Assembly: GCA_022701275.1 (NCBI GenBank)
Contig: CP031740.1
Location: forward strand, 3,979,001-4,043,000
Direction: 5' to 3'
DNA from: Microcoleus vaginatus PCC 9802
GTDB lineage: Bacteria; Cyanobacteriota; Cyanobacteriia; Cyanobacteriales; Microcoleaceae
Length of the DNA stretch: 64,000 nucleotides
Shown here: positions 34,413 through 44,340 of the stretch, in pieces
How the letters are laid out: each line of letters opens with the position of its first letter
How positions within the stretch are numbered: the stretch's first letter is position 1
The notes under the pieces: generated by a model
The model's database searches: none
The model's input: only the letters and a program-made list of their open reading frames with translations
What the model was told of the DNA's origin: nothing
Translations under genes and position numbers: made by a program

Positions 34413-35216
34413 ATGACAATTCCAATCAGAGACGACCTGACTTACATTTTGCTGAAAAAGATTGGCAGCGGCAACGCCAAGGGAGAGTCGGAAATTAGGA
34501 ATGCAGCGGAAGAATATGTCGGTCACAATGTGGCGGAAGCGGAATTGCTCGGTCATTTGGACTACCTCAACCAAAGAGAATTTATCAAAGCGGACTTTAG
34601 TGGAGAACCTTACGGAGGAGCTGAGTTAGTGCCGCCTTTAGTGGCATTTCAACAAGCTGAGTTAACAGAAAAAGGCCGCAAACTGTTACAAAAAATGGAA
34701 ACGAATCCTCCGACTTCGCTCCACCACAAAGGATCGGCAGTTCCTATCGCTTCAAAGGATATGCCGTTTTTGGAAAAAGTGTTGGTAAACGGTCACTTGG
34801 AGGATATTTTTGATGCCAGGGACATTACCGAAGTAGTGTACCGGGTCATGCGCGACGTGATGACAAAAGATGCCATCGAGCACGTGGAATCTGAATTGCA
34901 CAAAGAAGTTTTGCCTACGGATGACAAAACCCTGCAACAAGAAATAGCAGACCTCTGGAAAGATACAAATCCGCTGGTGGGATTGCTCAGCCGCATACGT
35001 CAGCCTTTGACCGGCCCGCCTGCACCTGCGGGGATCGATGGCAATTTGTTTGCACGGAGGGTGGAACTAGAAGGCTCACTTCCTTCAGGAGTAAAACCGG
35101 AAACTGCGATCGCGGCTGTATTTTCGGCAACGAAGGATGAGCTGTCCAAGGAGCGAATTGACGAAATAGCTGGCTTTTTGCCGGACAGAATTCGGGAAAT
35201 GTGGGAGGCGGCTTAA
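34413..35216 (+). CDS. DUF2267-domain protein
   Basis: A 267-residue soluble protein. Residues 1-90 form a winged-helix-like start (DDLTYILLKKIGSGNAKGES and ELLGHLDYLNQREFIKADF). Residues about 115-160 and 190-267 form DUF2267 halves (FLEKVLVNGHLEDIFDARDI, VVYRVMRDVMTKDAIEHVE, then AAVFSATKDELSKERIDEIA and FLPDRIREMWEA). The family is unknown in function and often stress-linked. It has a strong ribosome site and a clean terminator, so it is probably monocistronic and well expressed. Confidence 0.85.
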   Translation: MTIPIRDDLTYILLKKIGSGNAKGESEIRNAAEEYVGHNVAEAELLGHLDYLNQREFIKADFSGEPYGGAELVPPLVAFQQAELTEKGRKLLQKMETNPPTSLHHKGSAVPIASKDMPFLEKVLVNGHLEDIFDARDITEVVYRVMRDVMTKDAIEHVESELHKEVLPTDDKTLQQEIADLWKDTNPLVGLLSRIRQPLTGPPAPAGIDGNLFARRVELEGSLPSGVKPETAIAAVFSATKDELSKERIDEIAGFLPDRIREMWEAA

Positions 35217-35260
35217 CGCCCTATTTCCGGGTATAAATACTTACAAGCCGGGTTGACGAC

Positions 35261-35293
35261 CCAGCATTCTGCGCTCTTGAGCCAGAATGCTGG
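35261..35293 (+). terminator. Terminator after the DUF2267 gene
   Basis: Perfect 11-base arms (ccagcattctg / cagaatgctgg) enclose an 11-base loop, 44 bases after the stop, followed by ttta. Confidence 0.7.
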
Positions 35294-35618
35294 TTTATCA
35301 GCCCGGTTTCTCTATATCTCTTGCCTTGTAAGTCTGCAATTGTTTTGTAGTAAGAACTTGAGCCCTGATCAAACTCGATCGAACTTTCGTCCTCACTAAT
35401 GGTCAGCTCGCTCTTTCTTTACCTTGTAAATGCGGTGAAAAACCCGGTTTATCACCCAAATTTGTCGGAAAACCAGAAATATCCCCAGAAACGGAGTTTC
35501 TAGCTGTTGGGTTGAGTCAAGCCCCTAGACAGAGGCAAAGTGTTGTAATGTATAATACAGGGCAACTTAAGACGGTGGCTCGCAAAAATGCTGTCAACAG
35601 CCCGGGAGATCAAAAGGC
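35294..35618. other. Spacer upstream of the phytochrome gene
   Basis: It holds copies of the acccggttt motif and a HIP1-like cgatcg. A weak -10 (tataat at about 35551, tgtataataca) lies about 65 bases before the ATG. Confidence 0.4.
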
Positions 35619-38279
35619 ATGACCCGCACCAAAGCTAGACAAATGTCACGATCGACTTTAGAACAAGAGATTTTACTCAATCGAATTACCAATCGCATCC
35701 GCAACTCTTTAGAACTCCAAGAGATTTTAACGACAACAGCCCGAGAAATCCGCAGCTTTTTAGAGAGCGATCGAGTAAAAGTTTATCGCTTTGAGGCCGA
35801 CGGTAGCGGTGAGGTCATTGCTGAGTCGATCAACGGCGACTATTTGCCCTCTATGCTGGGTTTGCGCTTTCCACCAGGCGACATTCCCCAGAGTGCTCGG
35901 GAAATGTTTCTCAAAGCGCGGCAGCGAGTGATTGTAGATGTGGAATTGAAGCATCAAACAATTAATCGGTTAGATTGTCCCGACACCGGCAAAACTTTAG
36001 CAGTTGAAGATATTACCTATCGTCCTGTAGACCCCTGTCACGCTGAATATCTGAAGGCTATGGGGGCACGTTCTTCTCTGACGGTGCCGATTGTGCATCA
36101 AAATCAGCTTTGGGGGCTGTTGGTGTCTCACCACAGCCAACCAAAACGGTTTAGCGATCGAGAATTAAAAATGGTGCAGTTGCTTGTGGATCAGCTTTCA
36201 ATTGCGATCGCCCAATCTTTTCTACTTAGTCAAGCTAAACAGCAAGCGCGTGACGAAGCCGTTATCAACCAAATTACCAGTTTGCTGCATTCTCCTCTGG
36301 AACTCAACGAAATTCGGAAAGCAGTTCTCGAACAAACAGTCAAGCATTTGCATGGTTCAGGAGGACGACTCTACCTTGCAGCCGAGTTTGGCGATCGGCC
36401 GGCTTTGCTTTATACCTGTGGCCAGCAGCCCCCGGACATCGACCTTGAACTCAGCCCGTTTTGGCAGCAGATTATGGGGAGGGCAAACCAAGACGATCAA
36501 GCACAAACTGATAATCATACTACCCAATTAGGTATTTTTGAAAATCTATATTCCCAGCATTACACTTCAATTGACACCAATATTTCCAGTTTTCTCGTAC
36601 CGCACTTGTACGCAATTTCCGATATTTCTAAAGAACCTCAACTTAAATCTGTATCTGCCAATTTAGTCGCAGCTTCCATTCGATCATTTTTGGCAGTACC
36701 GCTGCAATACCGCCAACAGTGCATCGGCTGTCTCACCGTTTTTCGCAGCCCTATACAAACCGAAATTTTGTGGGCGGGCCGTTGCAGTTCGGACGCCCGG
36801 AACGATCGTCCCCGACAGTCCTTTGCAGCTTGGAAAGAAATCAAAACAGGCGAAGCTCAAAAGTGGACCAGCGAAGAACAGAAGTTAGCACAATCTTTAG
36901 GAACTCACCTGTACATGGCTGCAATGCAGAGGCGCGTCGAGGCGATGATCCGACATCAAGCTTCTCACGATCCCTTAACCGGTTTACCTAATAGATTACT
37001 GTTTAATGAAAGGCTGTCTTTAGCTTTAGCTAGCGCTCACCAAAATGGAGAAATGCTGGCGGTAATCTTTCTAGATTTAGATAGATTTAAAAATGTTAAC
37101 GATACTCTCGGTCACCCAGTGGGCGATTTGTTGCTGCAAAGTGTATCTCGGCGTTTAACTCACTGTTTGCGCGTGGGGGATTCGATGGCTCGTTGGGGCG
37201 GAGATGAATTTACTGTGCTGCTGTACAATATCAACAGCCCAGAGGACGCAACTAAAATTTGCCAGCTAATTATCCAGAGTTTAAGCAGTCCTTTTGATTT
37301 TGAGGATCGGGAACTTTATATTAAGGCTAGCTTGGGAATTGCTTTGGCTCCTTATGACGGAGAAGATGCAGAAACTTTGCTAAAAAATGCTGATGCTGCG
37401 ATGTACAAAGCTAAACAGAAAGGTCGCAATAATTATCAGTTTTACACGCAGGCGATCGGCAGTAAAGTCTCCGAAGAGCTTAACTTAGAAAATTATCTTT
37501 ACACAGCTCTAAAAAAATCCGAGTTTGTCCTGCACTATCAACCGCAAATAAACTTAAAGACTGGTAAAATAGTCGGCATGGAAGCTCTGATTCGCTGGGA
37601 GCATCCCGAACGCGGTTTGATTTCTCCCGATCGATTTATTCCCTTAGCTGAGGAAACAGGATTAATCTGCCAAATTGACGAATGGGTGATGCGGACTGCT
37701 TGCGTGCAAAATCGAGCGTGGCAGTTACTGGGATTGCCGCCGATGCGGATAGCGGTGAATTTATCAGCCCGCCAGTTTCTGCAACCTCACACGGTACAAA
37801 TCATTGCTGAAATTTTATCAGAAACCAAGTTAAATCCAGAGTATTTAGAAATAGAAATTACCGAGAGCATTGCCATGACAGATGTGAGCTTTACGGTGTC
37901 GGTATTGCAGCAGTTGCAGGACATGGGAATTCACATATCTCTGGACGATTTTGGCACCGGTTATTCTTCGCTGTGGTCTCTGAAAAACTTTCCCCTCAAT
38001 AATTTAAAAATAGACAAATCTTTCGTAGCCGATTTGGTGACTGGCAGCAGCGGTGCTACTATTGTGAAACTGGCGATCGCCTTGGGACAGGGCCTGAATT
38101 TACAGGTGATTGCTGAGGGAGTGGAAACAGCAGAACAGTTGGCGTTTTTGCAATCGCATCACTGCGATATGGGTCAGGGTTACTTCTTTAGCAAACCCAT
38201 ACCGGCGGCGGCTATAACCCAATTGTGCTTAGAAAATCAATCTGGGGAAATAATATCAATTCCGGTTGCACCGGAATGA
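35619..38279 (+). CDS. cph2: Cph2-type (PAS-less) phytochrome with GGDEF and EAL domains
   Basis: An 886-residue cytoplasmic light sensor acting on cyclic di-GMP. GAF1 (about 20-200) has FPPGDIPQSAR with the DIP motif (88-90) and DPCHAEYLKAMGA, whose Cys140-His141 is where phytochromes bind the bilin. GAF2 (about 215-425) carries the tongue motif WAG (385-387)...PRQSF (398-402). A diguanylate cyclase domain follows with GGDEF at 527-531, then a phosphodiesterase domain with EAL at 655-657 and the DDFGTGYSS loop. All four active motifs are complete, so both enzyme activities are possible. Synechocystis Cph2 has the same order plus a second photosensory half. No heme oxygenase or bilin reductase is nearby. 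Confidence 0.85.
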   Translation: MTRTKARQMSRSTLEQEILLNRITNRIRNSLELQEILTTTAREIRSFLESDRVKVYRFEADGSGEVIAESINGDYLPSMLGLRFPPGDIPQSAREMFLKARQRVIVDVELKHQTINRLDCPDTGKTLAVEDITYRPVDPCHAEYLKAMGARSSLTVPIVHQNQLWGLLVSHHSQPKRFSDRELKMVQLLVDQLSIAIAQSFLLSQAKQQARDEAVINQITSLLHSPLELNEIRKAVLEQTVKHLHGSGGRLYLAAEFGDRPALLYTCGQQPPDIDLELSPFWQQIMGRANQDDQAQTDNHTTQLGIFENLYSQHYTSIDTNISSFLVPHLYAISDISKEPQLKSVSANLVAASIRSFLAVPLQYRQQCIGCLTVFRSPIQTEILWAGRCSSDARNDRPRQSFAAWKEIKTGEAQKWTSEEQKLAQSLGTHLYMAAMQRRVEAMIRHQASHDPLTGLPNRLLFNERLSLALASAHQNGEMLAVIFLDLDRFKNVNDTLGHPVGDLLLQSVSRRLTHCLRVGDSMARWGGDEFTVLLYNINSPEDATKICQLIIQSLSSPFDFEDRELYIKASLGIALAPYDGEDAETLLKNADAAMYKAKQKGRNNYQFYTQAIGSKVSEELNLENYLYTALKKSEFVLHYQPQINLKTGKIVGMEALIRWEHPERGLISPDRFIPLAEETGLICQIDEWVMRTACVQNRAWQLLGLPPMRIAVNLSARQFLQPHTVQIIAEILSETKLNPEYLEIEITESIAMTDVSFTVSVLQQLQDMGIHISLDDFGTGYSSLWSLKNFPLNNLKIDKSFVADLVTGSSGATIVKLAIALGQGLNLQVIAEGVETAEQLAFLQSHHCDMGQGYFFSKPIPAAAITQLCLENQSGEIISIPVAPE

Positions 38280-38345
38280 TTGTTGACTGTTGACTGTTGA
38301 CTGTTGAGTGTTGAGTGTTGACTGTTGAGTGTTGACTGTTGACGG
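38279..38345. repeat. Heptamer array (TGTTGAC/TGTTGAG)
   Basis: About nine 7-base units begin right at the phytochrome stop codon. They are the same CAACAGT-class heptamers as at 479-526. Confidence 0.8.
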
Positions 38346-38603
38346 GCGGGTCGAAAAACTGAATGGTTGAGTGTTAACTGTTGACTCGGTTTTATTATTC
38401 CGATGCAACCGGAAACGATATGAATTAGATTGGAGCCTGTCAAATAACCCTTATAAGTTTGTAGTGAGACATCTGTTCTCGGAGTTTGGGGGAATTAAGA
38501 AAAAACTCAAGTTCTTACTACAAAATATTTTTTCGGCTTGGTAGTAAGAACTTCAGTCCTGATATTTTTGAATTGGGAATCAGTGCTTTGGAGGTCTGAC
38601 AAC

Positions 38604-40256
38604 TTACTGCCAAACAAACACTTTCGCTTCGTATTCCGGCAAGTCAATCATAATATTGTCATCGCCCGATTCAATATCATAATTCCCTGTCCATTCGTGC
38701 CAAGTTCCGTTTGCCGGGAAGTGGGGCACGCTGTAACCTGCTAGATAATTTTCCGACATATTCGCCACTACTACAACTCTCGAACCTTCATCGTTCCAGC
38801 GAGTGTAAGCAAAAACTTTCGAGTCGGGGTCTTCGTGGAAAAAGTCGATGTTTTCTGTGTAAAGTGCTTGGTTATTTTTACGCAGGTGAATCAAGCCTTT
38901 GTAGTATTCCCACAAACCTTTATTCAAGTCATTTCCTAGCAGCGTCCAGTCAATTTTAGATTGCTCAATTGTTTTGGCTTTGTATTCGCCAAATTCTTCG
39001 CCCATCCAAATCAGCGGCACGCCAACTGCTGTCATTAACAGTACGGTTCCCAACTTCGCCCGCTTAAAGGCGGCTTCATCCAAAATGCCGCGCGAACCCA
39101 ATTCGGCAAAAAGGCGATCGTGGTCGTGATTGCTCAAATAATTAACTACATTCGTAGCACCCAAGTAACCTTGCCGCTTGCAGTCGATTACCTCTTTGAG
39201 CCGTTCTAAATCAAAATTGTCGCCACAGAGTTGTGGAATTAGGGAGTGATAGAAACTGTCGTGCCAGCAGCCGTCCATCGGCCCGTCTAGATTCGTGATG
39301 CTGGGATTGTCGGGAATGTATTCGGCAACGGTGTAAAATGGTTTGGGGCCGGCGACACTTTTGGCTTCTTGAACGATCCAGTGCATGAAATCGTAGTTAG
39401 CAATTTGTCGCGCCGCGTCGAAACGAATGCCGTCGAGATGATATTCTTGAATCCAGAAGCGGACTGTATCGCCAGCAAATCTGCGTGCGGGGAAAGTTCC
39501 TAAGTTTTCGTCATAGAATTCGTAGTTAAATTCCGGGCCCCAATTGTTGTCTGGATCGCGGGGTTCGTGGTGAAACCAATAATCGTGATCGATTTGAGTG
39601 AGGGGGCTTGATGCTTCCGAGTGGTTGTAAATCCCGTCGATGATGACGCGAATGCCGCGCCCGTGACACTCGTCTATCAGGTTTTTGAGTTCTTCTGTGG
39701 TTCCGTAGCTGGACTCGGCAGCGAAGAAGTAGCGGGGGTTGTAGCCCCAACTGTAGTCGCCTGGGTATTCTTTGAGAGGCATGAGTTCGATCGCGTTGAT
39801 GCCGAGTTCGACTAGGTAATCGAGTTTTTCGACGACGTGCTTGTACTTGCCGCGGGCGAGGGGATCGGCTTCGCCGCCGGAAAAGTCAGCAACGTGCATT
39901 TCGTAAATCACTAATTCCCGATCGGCGGGTAGCGGTTTATCGTCGTGTTTCCAGACGTAAGTATCGACAATGCGATCGCCATCTTTGATCCGAATAAGAC
40001 CGTTTTGAGTAGGATCGTCGATGTCAGTCGCGTAGGGATCGACTATATCTACCCACTGATCCGCTTCCAGAAACCAGCTTTTCGACTGAACGCGGAATTT
40101 GTATTGATAAACGCCATCCTCCAACTCAACTCGCGTGTGGAAAAAACCCTCTTCGTCCTTTTCCATCGGAATCTCTTCCCAATTAGAAAAAGAGCCAATC
40201 AAGGCAGCTCCTTTGTTGTAGGGAGCAAATAACTTGAATTCAATTGGAGCGGCCAT
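38604..40256 (-). CDS. GH13 alpha-amylase/branching-enzyme-like protein with CBM48
   Basis: A 550-residue glucan-active enzyme. Residues 1-95 are an Ig-like CBM48 (KLFAPYNKGAALIGSFSNW, YQYKFRVQS). The GH13 barrel has the four family motifs: DGIYNH (207-212), GIRFDAARQ with nucleophile Asp280, VAEYIP with acid/base Glu312, and LSNHDHDR (375-381). A beta-domain ends in AKVFVWQ. Full-length GlgB is longer (about 700-770), so it is a short GH13 relative and the exact reaction (branching, trehalohydrolase or amylase) is open. A dead copy lies at 30588-32296. No partner gene is adjacent. Confidence 0.88.
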   Translation of the reverse strand: MAAPIEFKLFAPYNKGAALIGSFSNWEEIPMEKDEEGFFHTRVELEDGVYQYKFRVQSKSWFLEADQWVDIVDPYATDIDDPTQNGLIRIKDGDRIVDTYVWKHDDKPLPADRELVIYEMHVADFSGGEADPLARGKYKHVVEKLDYLVELGINAIELMPLKEYPGDYSWGYNPRYFFAAESSYGTTEELKNLIDECHGRGIRVIIDGIYNHSEASSPLTQIDHDYWFHHEPRDPDNNWGPEFNYEFYDENLGTFPARRFAGDTVRFWIQEYHLDGIRFDAARQIANYDFMHWIVQEAKSVAGPKPFYTVAEYIPDNPSITNLDGPMDGCWHDSFYHSLIPQLCGDNFDLERLKEVIDCKRQGYLGATNVVNYLSNHDHDRLFAELGSRGILDEAAFKRAKLGTVLLMTAVGVPLIWMGEEFGEYKAKTIEQSKIDWTLLGNDLNKGLWEYYKGLIHLRKNNQALYTENIDFFHEDPDSKVFAYTRWNDEGSRVVVVANMSENYLAGYSVPHFPANGTWHEWTGNYDIESGDDNIMIDLPEYEAKVFVWQ

Positions 40257-40741
40257 AATACCTCTTTCTAAAATATTTCCGTAGTAGTTGATACTTTTAA
40301 TTTCGCTAATTTAAGCGAACTCAGCATCGCTCTGCGGATATAATTTCTTTAAGGCTTAACTATTCCTAAAAGTATCGTAATCTCGCCTCTGCCTGCGCCT
40401 TTTATGAAGTGAGATCGCGCAATATTGGCAGTGCGAGCGAAATTTATTTAACTGGGGATCGCTCAACAATAAGTATTAGTAATATGCTATTTTTTTAGCA
40501 TCTATCTTCAGGTATATTTAGTTATTTAAAAATTGAAAAAAATATCTATACTGGGATAGATGCGGATTTAAACTTTATTACTTTTTTAACAACAAACAAT
40601 TGCTCGGCTGGTGCACACTGCCTACCGTAATTTTTTGGTAATAATTAGTCAGTCGGTGTGCACTGCACACCCTAAATCAGTGGCCGTAAGGTGCGCACAG
40701 CGCACCCTACTTTTAACTTGATTTTGCCTGATGATCAGGCT
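40257..40741. other. Spacer with GTGCRC hairpins
   Basis: Two related inverted repeats lie at 40641-40675 (ggtgtgcactgcacacc) and 40686-40710. The second is 31 bases past the LuxR-type regulator stop and may serve as its terminator. The rest is AT-rich. Confidence 0.5.
40686..40710 (-). terminator. Hairpin repeat acting as terminator of the LuxR-type regulator
   Basis: Arms gtaaggtgcgc and gcgcaccctac enclose a 3-base loop. It belongs to the GTAGGGTG repeat family. Use as a terminator is inferred from position only. Confidence 0.45.
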
Positions 40742-41461
40742 TCATCCAACCAAGCCAGAACGCAGGGCGAGAACGGCAGCCTGAGTGCGGTCATCAGCAC
40801 ACAACTTGTTCAAAATATTGCGAACGTGAGTCTTGACTGTACCGACAGTAATGTAAAGCTTTTCGGCGATTGCAGCATTGCTGTAACCCTGCACGATCAG
40901 TTCCAAAACCTCTAATTCCCGCTCGGTTAAAGGGTAAGTCTCAATGATGTGACTAAACTCGGGTTCGGCAGCCTTAATTGTGACTCTTTTACCCTCAGCC
41001 TTCGGTTCTTCCGGCGCGGACTCCTGAGTGCGAGCTTGTTTCAGGACGATGCGGGCGATCGCCGGATCAATCCAAGAGTTACCTTCGTGAGTTACTTTTA
41101 CTACATCTAATAACTGATCGAAGCTAATATCTTTCATGCAGTAAGAGTCAGCTCCGGCGGCAAAAGCTGCCAGAACTTCTTCTTCATTGTCCTGAAAAGT
41201 CAGAATCAAAATTTTGGTATCCGGATCAGACTCGGCTACCGATTTTTTAAACTTTTGTGTCAATTCAATGCCGTCAAAATCCGGCAAGCCAATGTCTACA
41301 ATTGCTACGTCAGGTTTTGAAGACTGAAGCAGTTTCAATCCCTCAGTAGCGTTAGCGGCATCCCCGACAACTTCTATCGTGTCACGCTGTTGTAAAGCTG
41401 TGCGGATGCCGACTCTTGTCAGGTCATGGTCTTCTATCAAAGCAACGCGAATTTTACTCAT
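40742..41461 (-). CDS. NarL/FixJ-type response regulator (REC-LuxR HTH)
   Basis: A 239-residue DNA-binding regulator. The receiver domain has VALIEDHDLTRVG, phospho-acceptor VAIVDIGLPDFDG (Asp about 56), ILTFQDNEEE and SYCMKDIS. A linker of about 45 residues follows, rich in Glu/Lys/Ala. The LuxR helix-turn-helix is LTERELEVLELIVQGYSNAA then IAEKLYITVGTVKTHVRNIL. It is transcribed away from a PAS-GAF histidine kinase about 400 bases off, a likely but unproven partner. Confidence 0.93.
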   Translation of the reverse strand: MSKIRVALIEDHDLTRVGIRTALQQRDTIEVVGDAANATEGLKLLQSSKPDVAIVDIGLPDFDGIELTQKFKKSVAESDPDTKILILTFQDNEEEVLAAFAAGADSYCMKDISFDQLLDVVKVTHEGNSWIDPAIARIVLKQARTQESAPEEPKAEGKRVTIKAAEPEFSHIIETYPLTERELEVLELIVQGYSNAAIAEKLYITVGTVKTHVRNILNKLCADDRTQAAVLALRSGLVG

Positions 41462-41859
41462 CTTTCTTCCAATAGTCCAGTAAACTTTAAAAATATCGTC
41501 AACTGACTCAGCTAAACTGAGAAAAATTGAGAATGTGTCCTGATTTAGGGTTTTACAGGTCGCACATCATTTTTAAGCATACTCATGTAGCAGCCCAGAA
41601 TGCAAGTTAATTTTTAAGTTATTTTGCGACGATGCCTGCACGAGCCCGATCGGGACAGGTAAGCTCTCAATGTTTCAACAGTTTAACTGAATTATCTCAT
41701 TGTCCGCCCGTTGATAGAGGTAAAGATACCACTACCCAGATAGATTTAAAGTATAAAAAATTTTGATGCACTTGGGCGGTCAAAATCAATAAAGCTAGCA
41801 GCACGAGTCTTTAGCCGGTGTTAGGGGTGAAGATCCAATGCTTATTTATATAACCTGTT
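41462..41859. other. Divergent promoter region of regulator and kinase
   Basis: No gene. An AT-rich part near 41740-41770 (tttaaagtataaaaaattttg) could hold a promoter for the kinase gene. Confidence 0.4.
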
Positions 41860-43728
41860 ATGACTCAGTATCCAGGCAATAAGTCTTTTCAGTCGGAGTT
41901 TTCCGACTCGGAAATCTTACACAAAGTATCTGAAATAACATCCCCCCAACCGCAAGTTTGCGACTGCCAAACTCAGGACGATTGCCTGTGGTCGGCAAAT
42001 CCTCACATAGTTTGGAAAGCATATGCCGACGGCTGGGTGACTTATTTAGGTCAGGGCTGGGAGGAATATACCGGGGTACCAACAGCAGCAGCTTTGGGTT
42101 TCGGCTATCTGGCGCAGGTTCACCCAGAAGACCGTTCTCGTCTGTTAGCGAGATGGCACACTTCTCAGTTCCCGCCGCCAAGTTACGAAATTATATTTCG
42201 TCTGCAGACGCGAGATGGCACTTACCGCTGGAATCTGGCCAGAGGAACGCCCGCTAATCCAGACAGTCAGGAAGTTTTGGAATGGGTGGGAACCTATACA
42301 GATATGGACGCGCTCCAACAAACTCCAGCCGAATCCCAAGCAGAATCAGAATTTTTGCCCCATCAAGTGCCCTCGGAAGACAATTTCACAGCAGAAAAGT
42401 TGTGCGAAGCCCGGACGGCAAGGGACAGGGGGCCGGATTTGCACGCGCTTGATCGGTTTACAAATCTGTTGACCCAGCGCGCGGGTAGCTTGTGCCAGTT
42501 GTTGCAAGGCATTGCGGATGCGACTGTAGAGGCGATCACAGGAGCTGAATTTTGCTTAGTTGCTCTCCTGGAGTACGATTCCAGCGGCCTCAAACTCAGC
42601 GCTGTCGGGGGCACGGAAAACTTTGGTAAGGGCAAAACCCCGCACGTGCAAAACAAGCTGCTGTGGGAAGCATTTGCGACGGGAGAGTCTGTACTGTTGC
42701 GGTCGGAGTCGAGCGACGGCTTCCTGCCGGCGGCGGCTTGTGCTGCGGCGATCGAGTCCGGGCCAAGCGGGCGTTTGGGTGTGTTGGCTATCGGCAACGG
42801 GAAAGACAGCACGGCCATGGACGCCCATACTCAGCAACTGCTGGCGGTGATGGGAAAACAAGCTGCGATCGCGATTAACAACGCGCGGGCGATCGAAATA
42901 TTAAAAAAACAGGAACAGCTTTTAGACTTGCAAAACGAGCTGCTAATTCGCCAGCAGAAAGAACTGGAAAATCAGGGGCGACGCCTTCAACAGCAAAAAT
43001 TGCAACTGCTAGAAGCAGCCAAGTTAAAATCGCAATTTTTGGGCATCATGTCCCACGAATTGCGAACTCCCATGAATTCGATTATCGGCTTTTCCCAATT
43101 GCTGCTGCGCCAGCACAAACAACTGCTGACCCCCCAGCAAACAGAAATGGTGGGGCGCATTTTACATAACGGCAAAAACCTGCTACTGCTAATTAACGAT
43201 ATCCTCGACCTCTCCAAAATCGAGAGTGGCCGCACAGAATTAAAAATTGAAAAATTTCATTTAGGGCATTTAGTAATGGATGTCGCCCGGGAATTAGGAA
43301 ATCAAGCCACCGATAAGAACGTGGCAATGGCCGTCAGCGTCTGCTTGCCGGATCAGTTTATAGTTAATGACAAGTTGCGCCTGCGGCAAATTTTGGTCAA
43401 TCTCGTCTCCAACGCCGTTAAATTCACACATGAGGGCAGCATTTACATTGAGGTACGGGAATTAAATTGCGATCGGCTAAGTATAACCGTTCGGGATACA
43501 GGAATCGGCATCTGTGAAAAGGATCTTCCCCACATTTTCGACAAGTTCCACCAAGGCGACCAAACCACAACTCGCCAATATCCAGGCACCGGTTTAGGAC
43601 TAGCTCTTTGTGCTTCTTTAGTCAAGTTGATCGAGGGTACAATTACTGCCGAAAGTCAACCCAAAAAAGGTTCGATATTTCGGATGGAATTCCCGCGAAA
43701 AATTTACCCTAAAAAACTCCCTGGCTGA
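41860..43728 (+). CDS. PAS-GAF sensor histidine kinase
   Basis: A 622-residue soluble kinase. A PAS domain (about 43-145, WVTYLGQGWEEYTGVP and RDGTYRWNLARGTP), then GAF (about 195-350, AGSLCQLLQGIADATVEAIT), a coiled coil (about 350-390, Gln/Leu-rich), HisKA (FLGIMSHELRTPMNSIIGFS, His about 393), and the ATPase domain with LRQILVNLVSNAVKFTHEG, VRDTGIGI and GTGLGLALCASLV. It has no membrane helix, so it senses a cytoplasmic signal. It is divergent from the LuxR-type regulator. Confidence 0.92.
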   Translation: MTQYPGNKSFQSEFSDSEILHKVSEITSPQPQVCDCQTQDDCLWSANPHIVWKAYADGWVTYLGQGWEEYTGVPTAAALGFGYLAQVHPEDRSRLLARWHTSQFPPPSYEIIFRLQTRDGTYRWNLARGTPANPDSQEVLEWVGTYTDMDALQQTPAESQAESEFLPHQVPSEDNFTAEKLCEARTARDRGPDLHALDRFTNLLTQRAGSLCQLLQGIADATVEAITGAEFCLVALLEYDSSGLKLSAVGGTENFGKGKTPHVQNKLLWEAFATGESVLLRSESSDGFLPAAACAAAIESGPSGRLGVLAIGNGKDSTAMDAHTQQLLAVMGKQAAIAINNARAIEILKKQEQLLDLQNELLIRQQKELENQGRRLQQQKLQLLEAAKLKSQFLGIMSHELRTPMNSIIGFSQLLLRQHKQLLTPQQTEMVGRILHNGKNLLLLINDILDLSKIESGRTELKIEKFHLGHLVMDVARELGNQATDKNVAMAVSVCLPDQFIVNDKLRLRQILVNLVSNAVKFTHEGSIYIEVRELNCDRLSITVRDTGIGICEKDLPHIFDKFHQGDQTTTRQYPGTGLGLALCASLVKLIEGTITAESQPKKGSIFRMEFPRKIYPKKLPG

Positions 43729-44340
43729 CTGAAGACCTTTTTTCTAGAACTTCTGAAAAATAGGGCTATATATAGATTATAGGGGAGCATCTGTACGGAA
43801 ACGCCCAGACCTAAGTCGGGCGCGGGGTGCTTCGGCTTTTAATAATTGGTATAAGATTGAGGATTAGAGTTCTTGCATAAGTCAAATTCACCCCCCGCAA
43901 GTCCCCCCTTATTAAGGGGAAACAAGAATAATCCTCCCTCCTCTCCTCCCCTTGAATCAGGGGAGTGTTCCCGATAGGGCGGGTGGAGTGAATCTAGTTC
44001 ACTCAGTTGAAATGTGCAGCAGCAAGACTTTGTTAAACAGGTATTATATTTCCAGCAAATTGCTGCTCTCAAGAGTGATGTAATAGTCATGGCGAGCGAT
44101 TGTTTCGCGATCGCTCGCCATGACATCCTATACTTCTGCAACTAAAAAAAGCAACTATTAAAACCCGATTTAGTATACAAACCTGCGGACACAATGAGGT
44201 TTATTTATGTCCGCTAATCAGAGAAAATCTGGTTTTAATATCTCCTTTATTTTTCAGTCTGCGGATGACGTTGGGCGAAGCTCAGTCGATCCGCCGGCTG
44301 GGTTTGACTCTCCGCAGCGGTTTGAACCGCCGAGTCTTCT
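43729..44340. other. Repeat-rich spacer
   Basis: It holds a ccccttattaagggg hairpin (about 43906), pyrimidine-rich cctcccctcctctcc, the palindrome at 44086-44124, and an inverted pair gcggaca / tgtccgc (about 44185-44216). The minus-strand frame 43839-44141 is repeat sequence and not a gene. Confidence 0.55.
44086..44124. repeat. Palindrome with HIP1 core (gtcatggcgagcgat / atcgctcgccatgac)
   Basis: Perfect 15-base arms enclose a 9-base loop, tgtttcgcg. The right arm with the loop end forms gcgatcgc. Confidence 0.85.

Noticed and set aside
43839..44141. 100-codon minus-strand frame
   Set aside because: It lies over spacer palindromes and C-rich repeats; no protein features.
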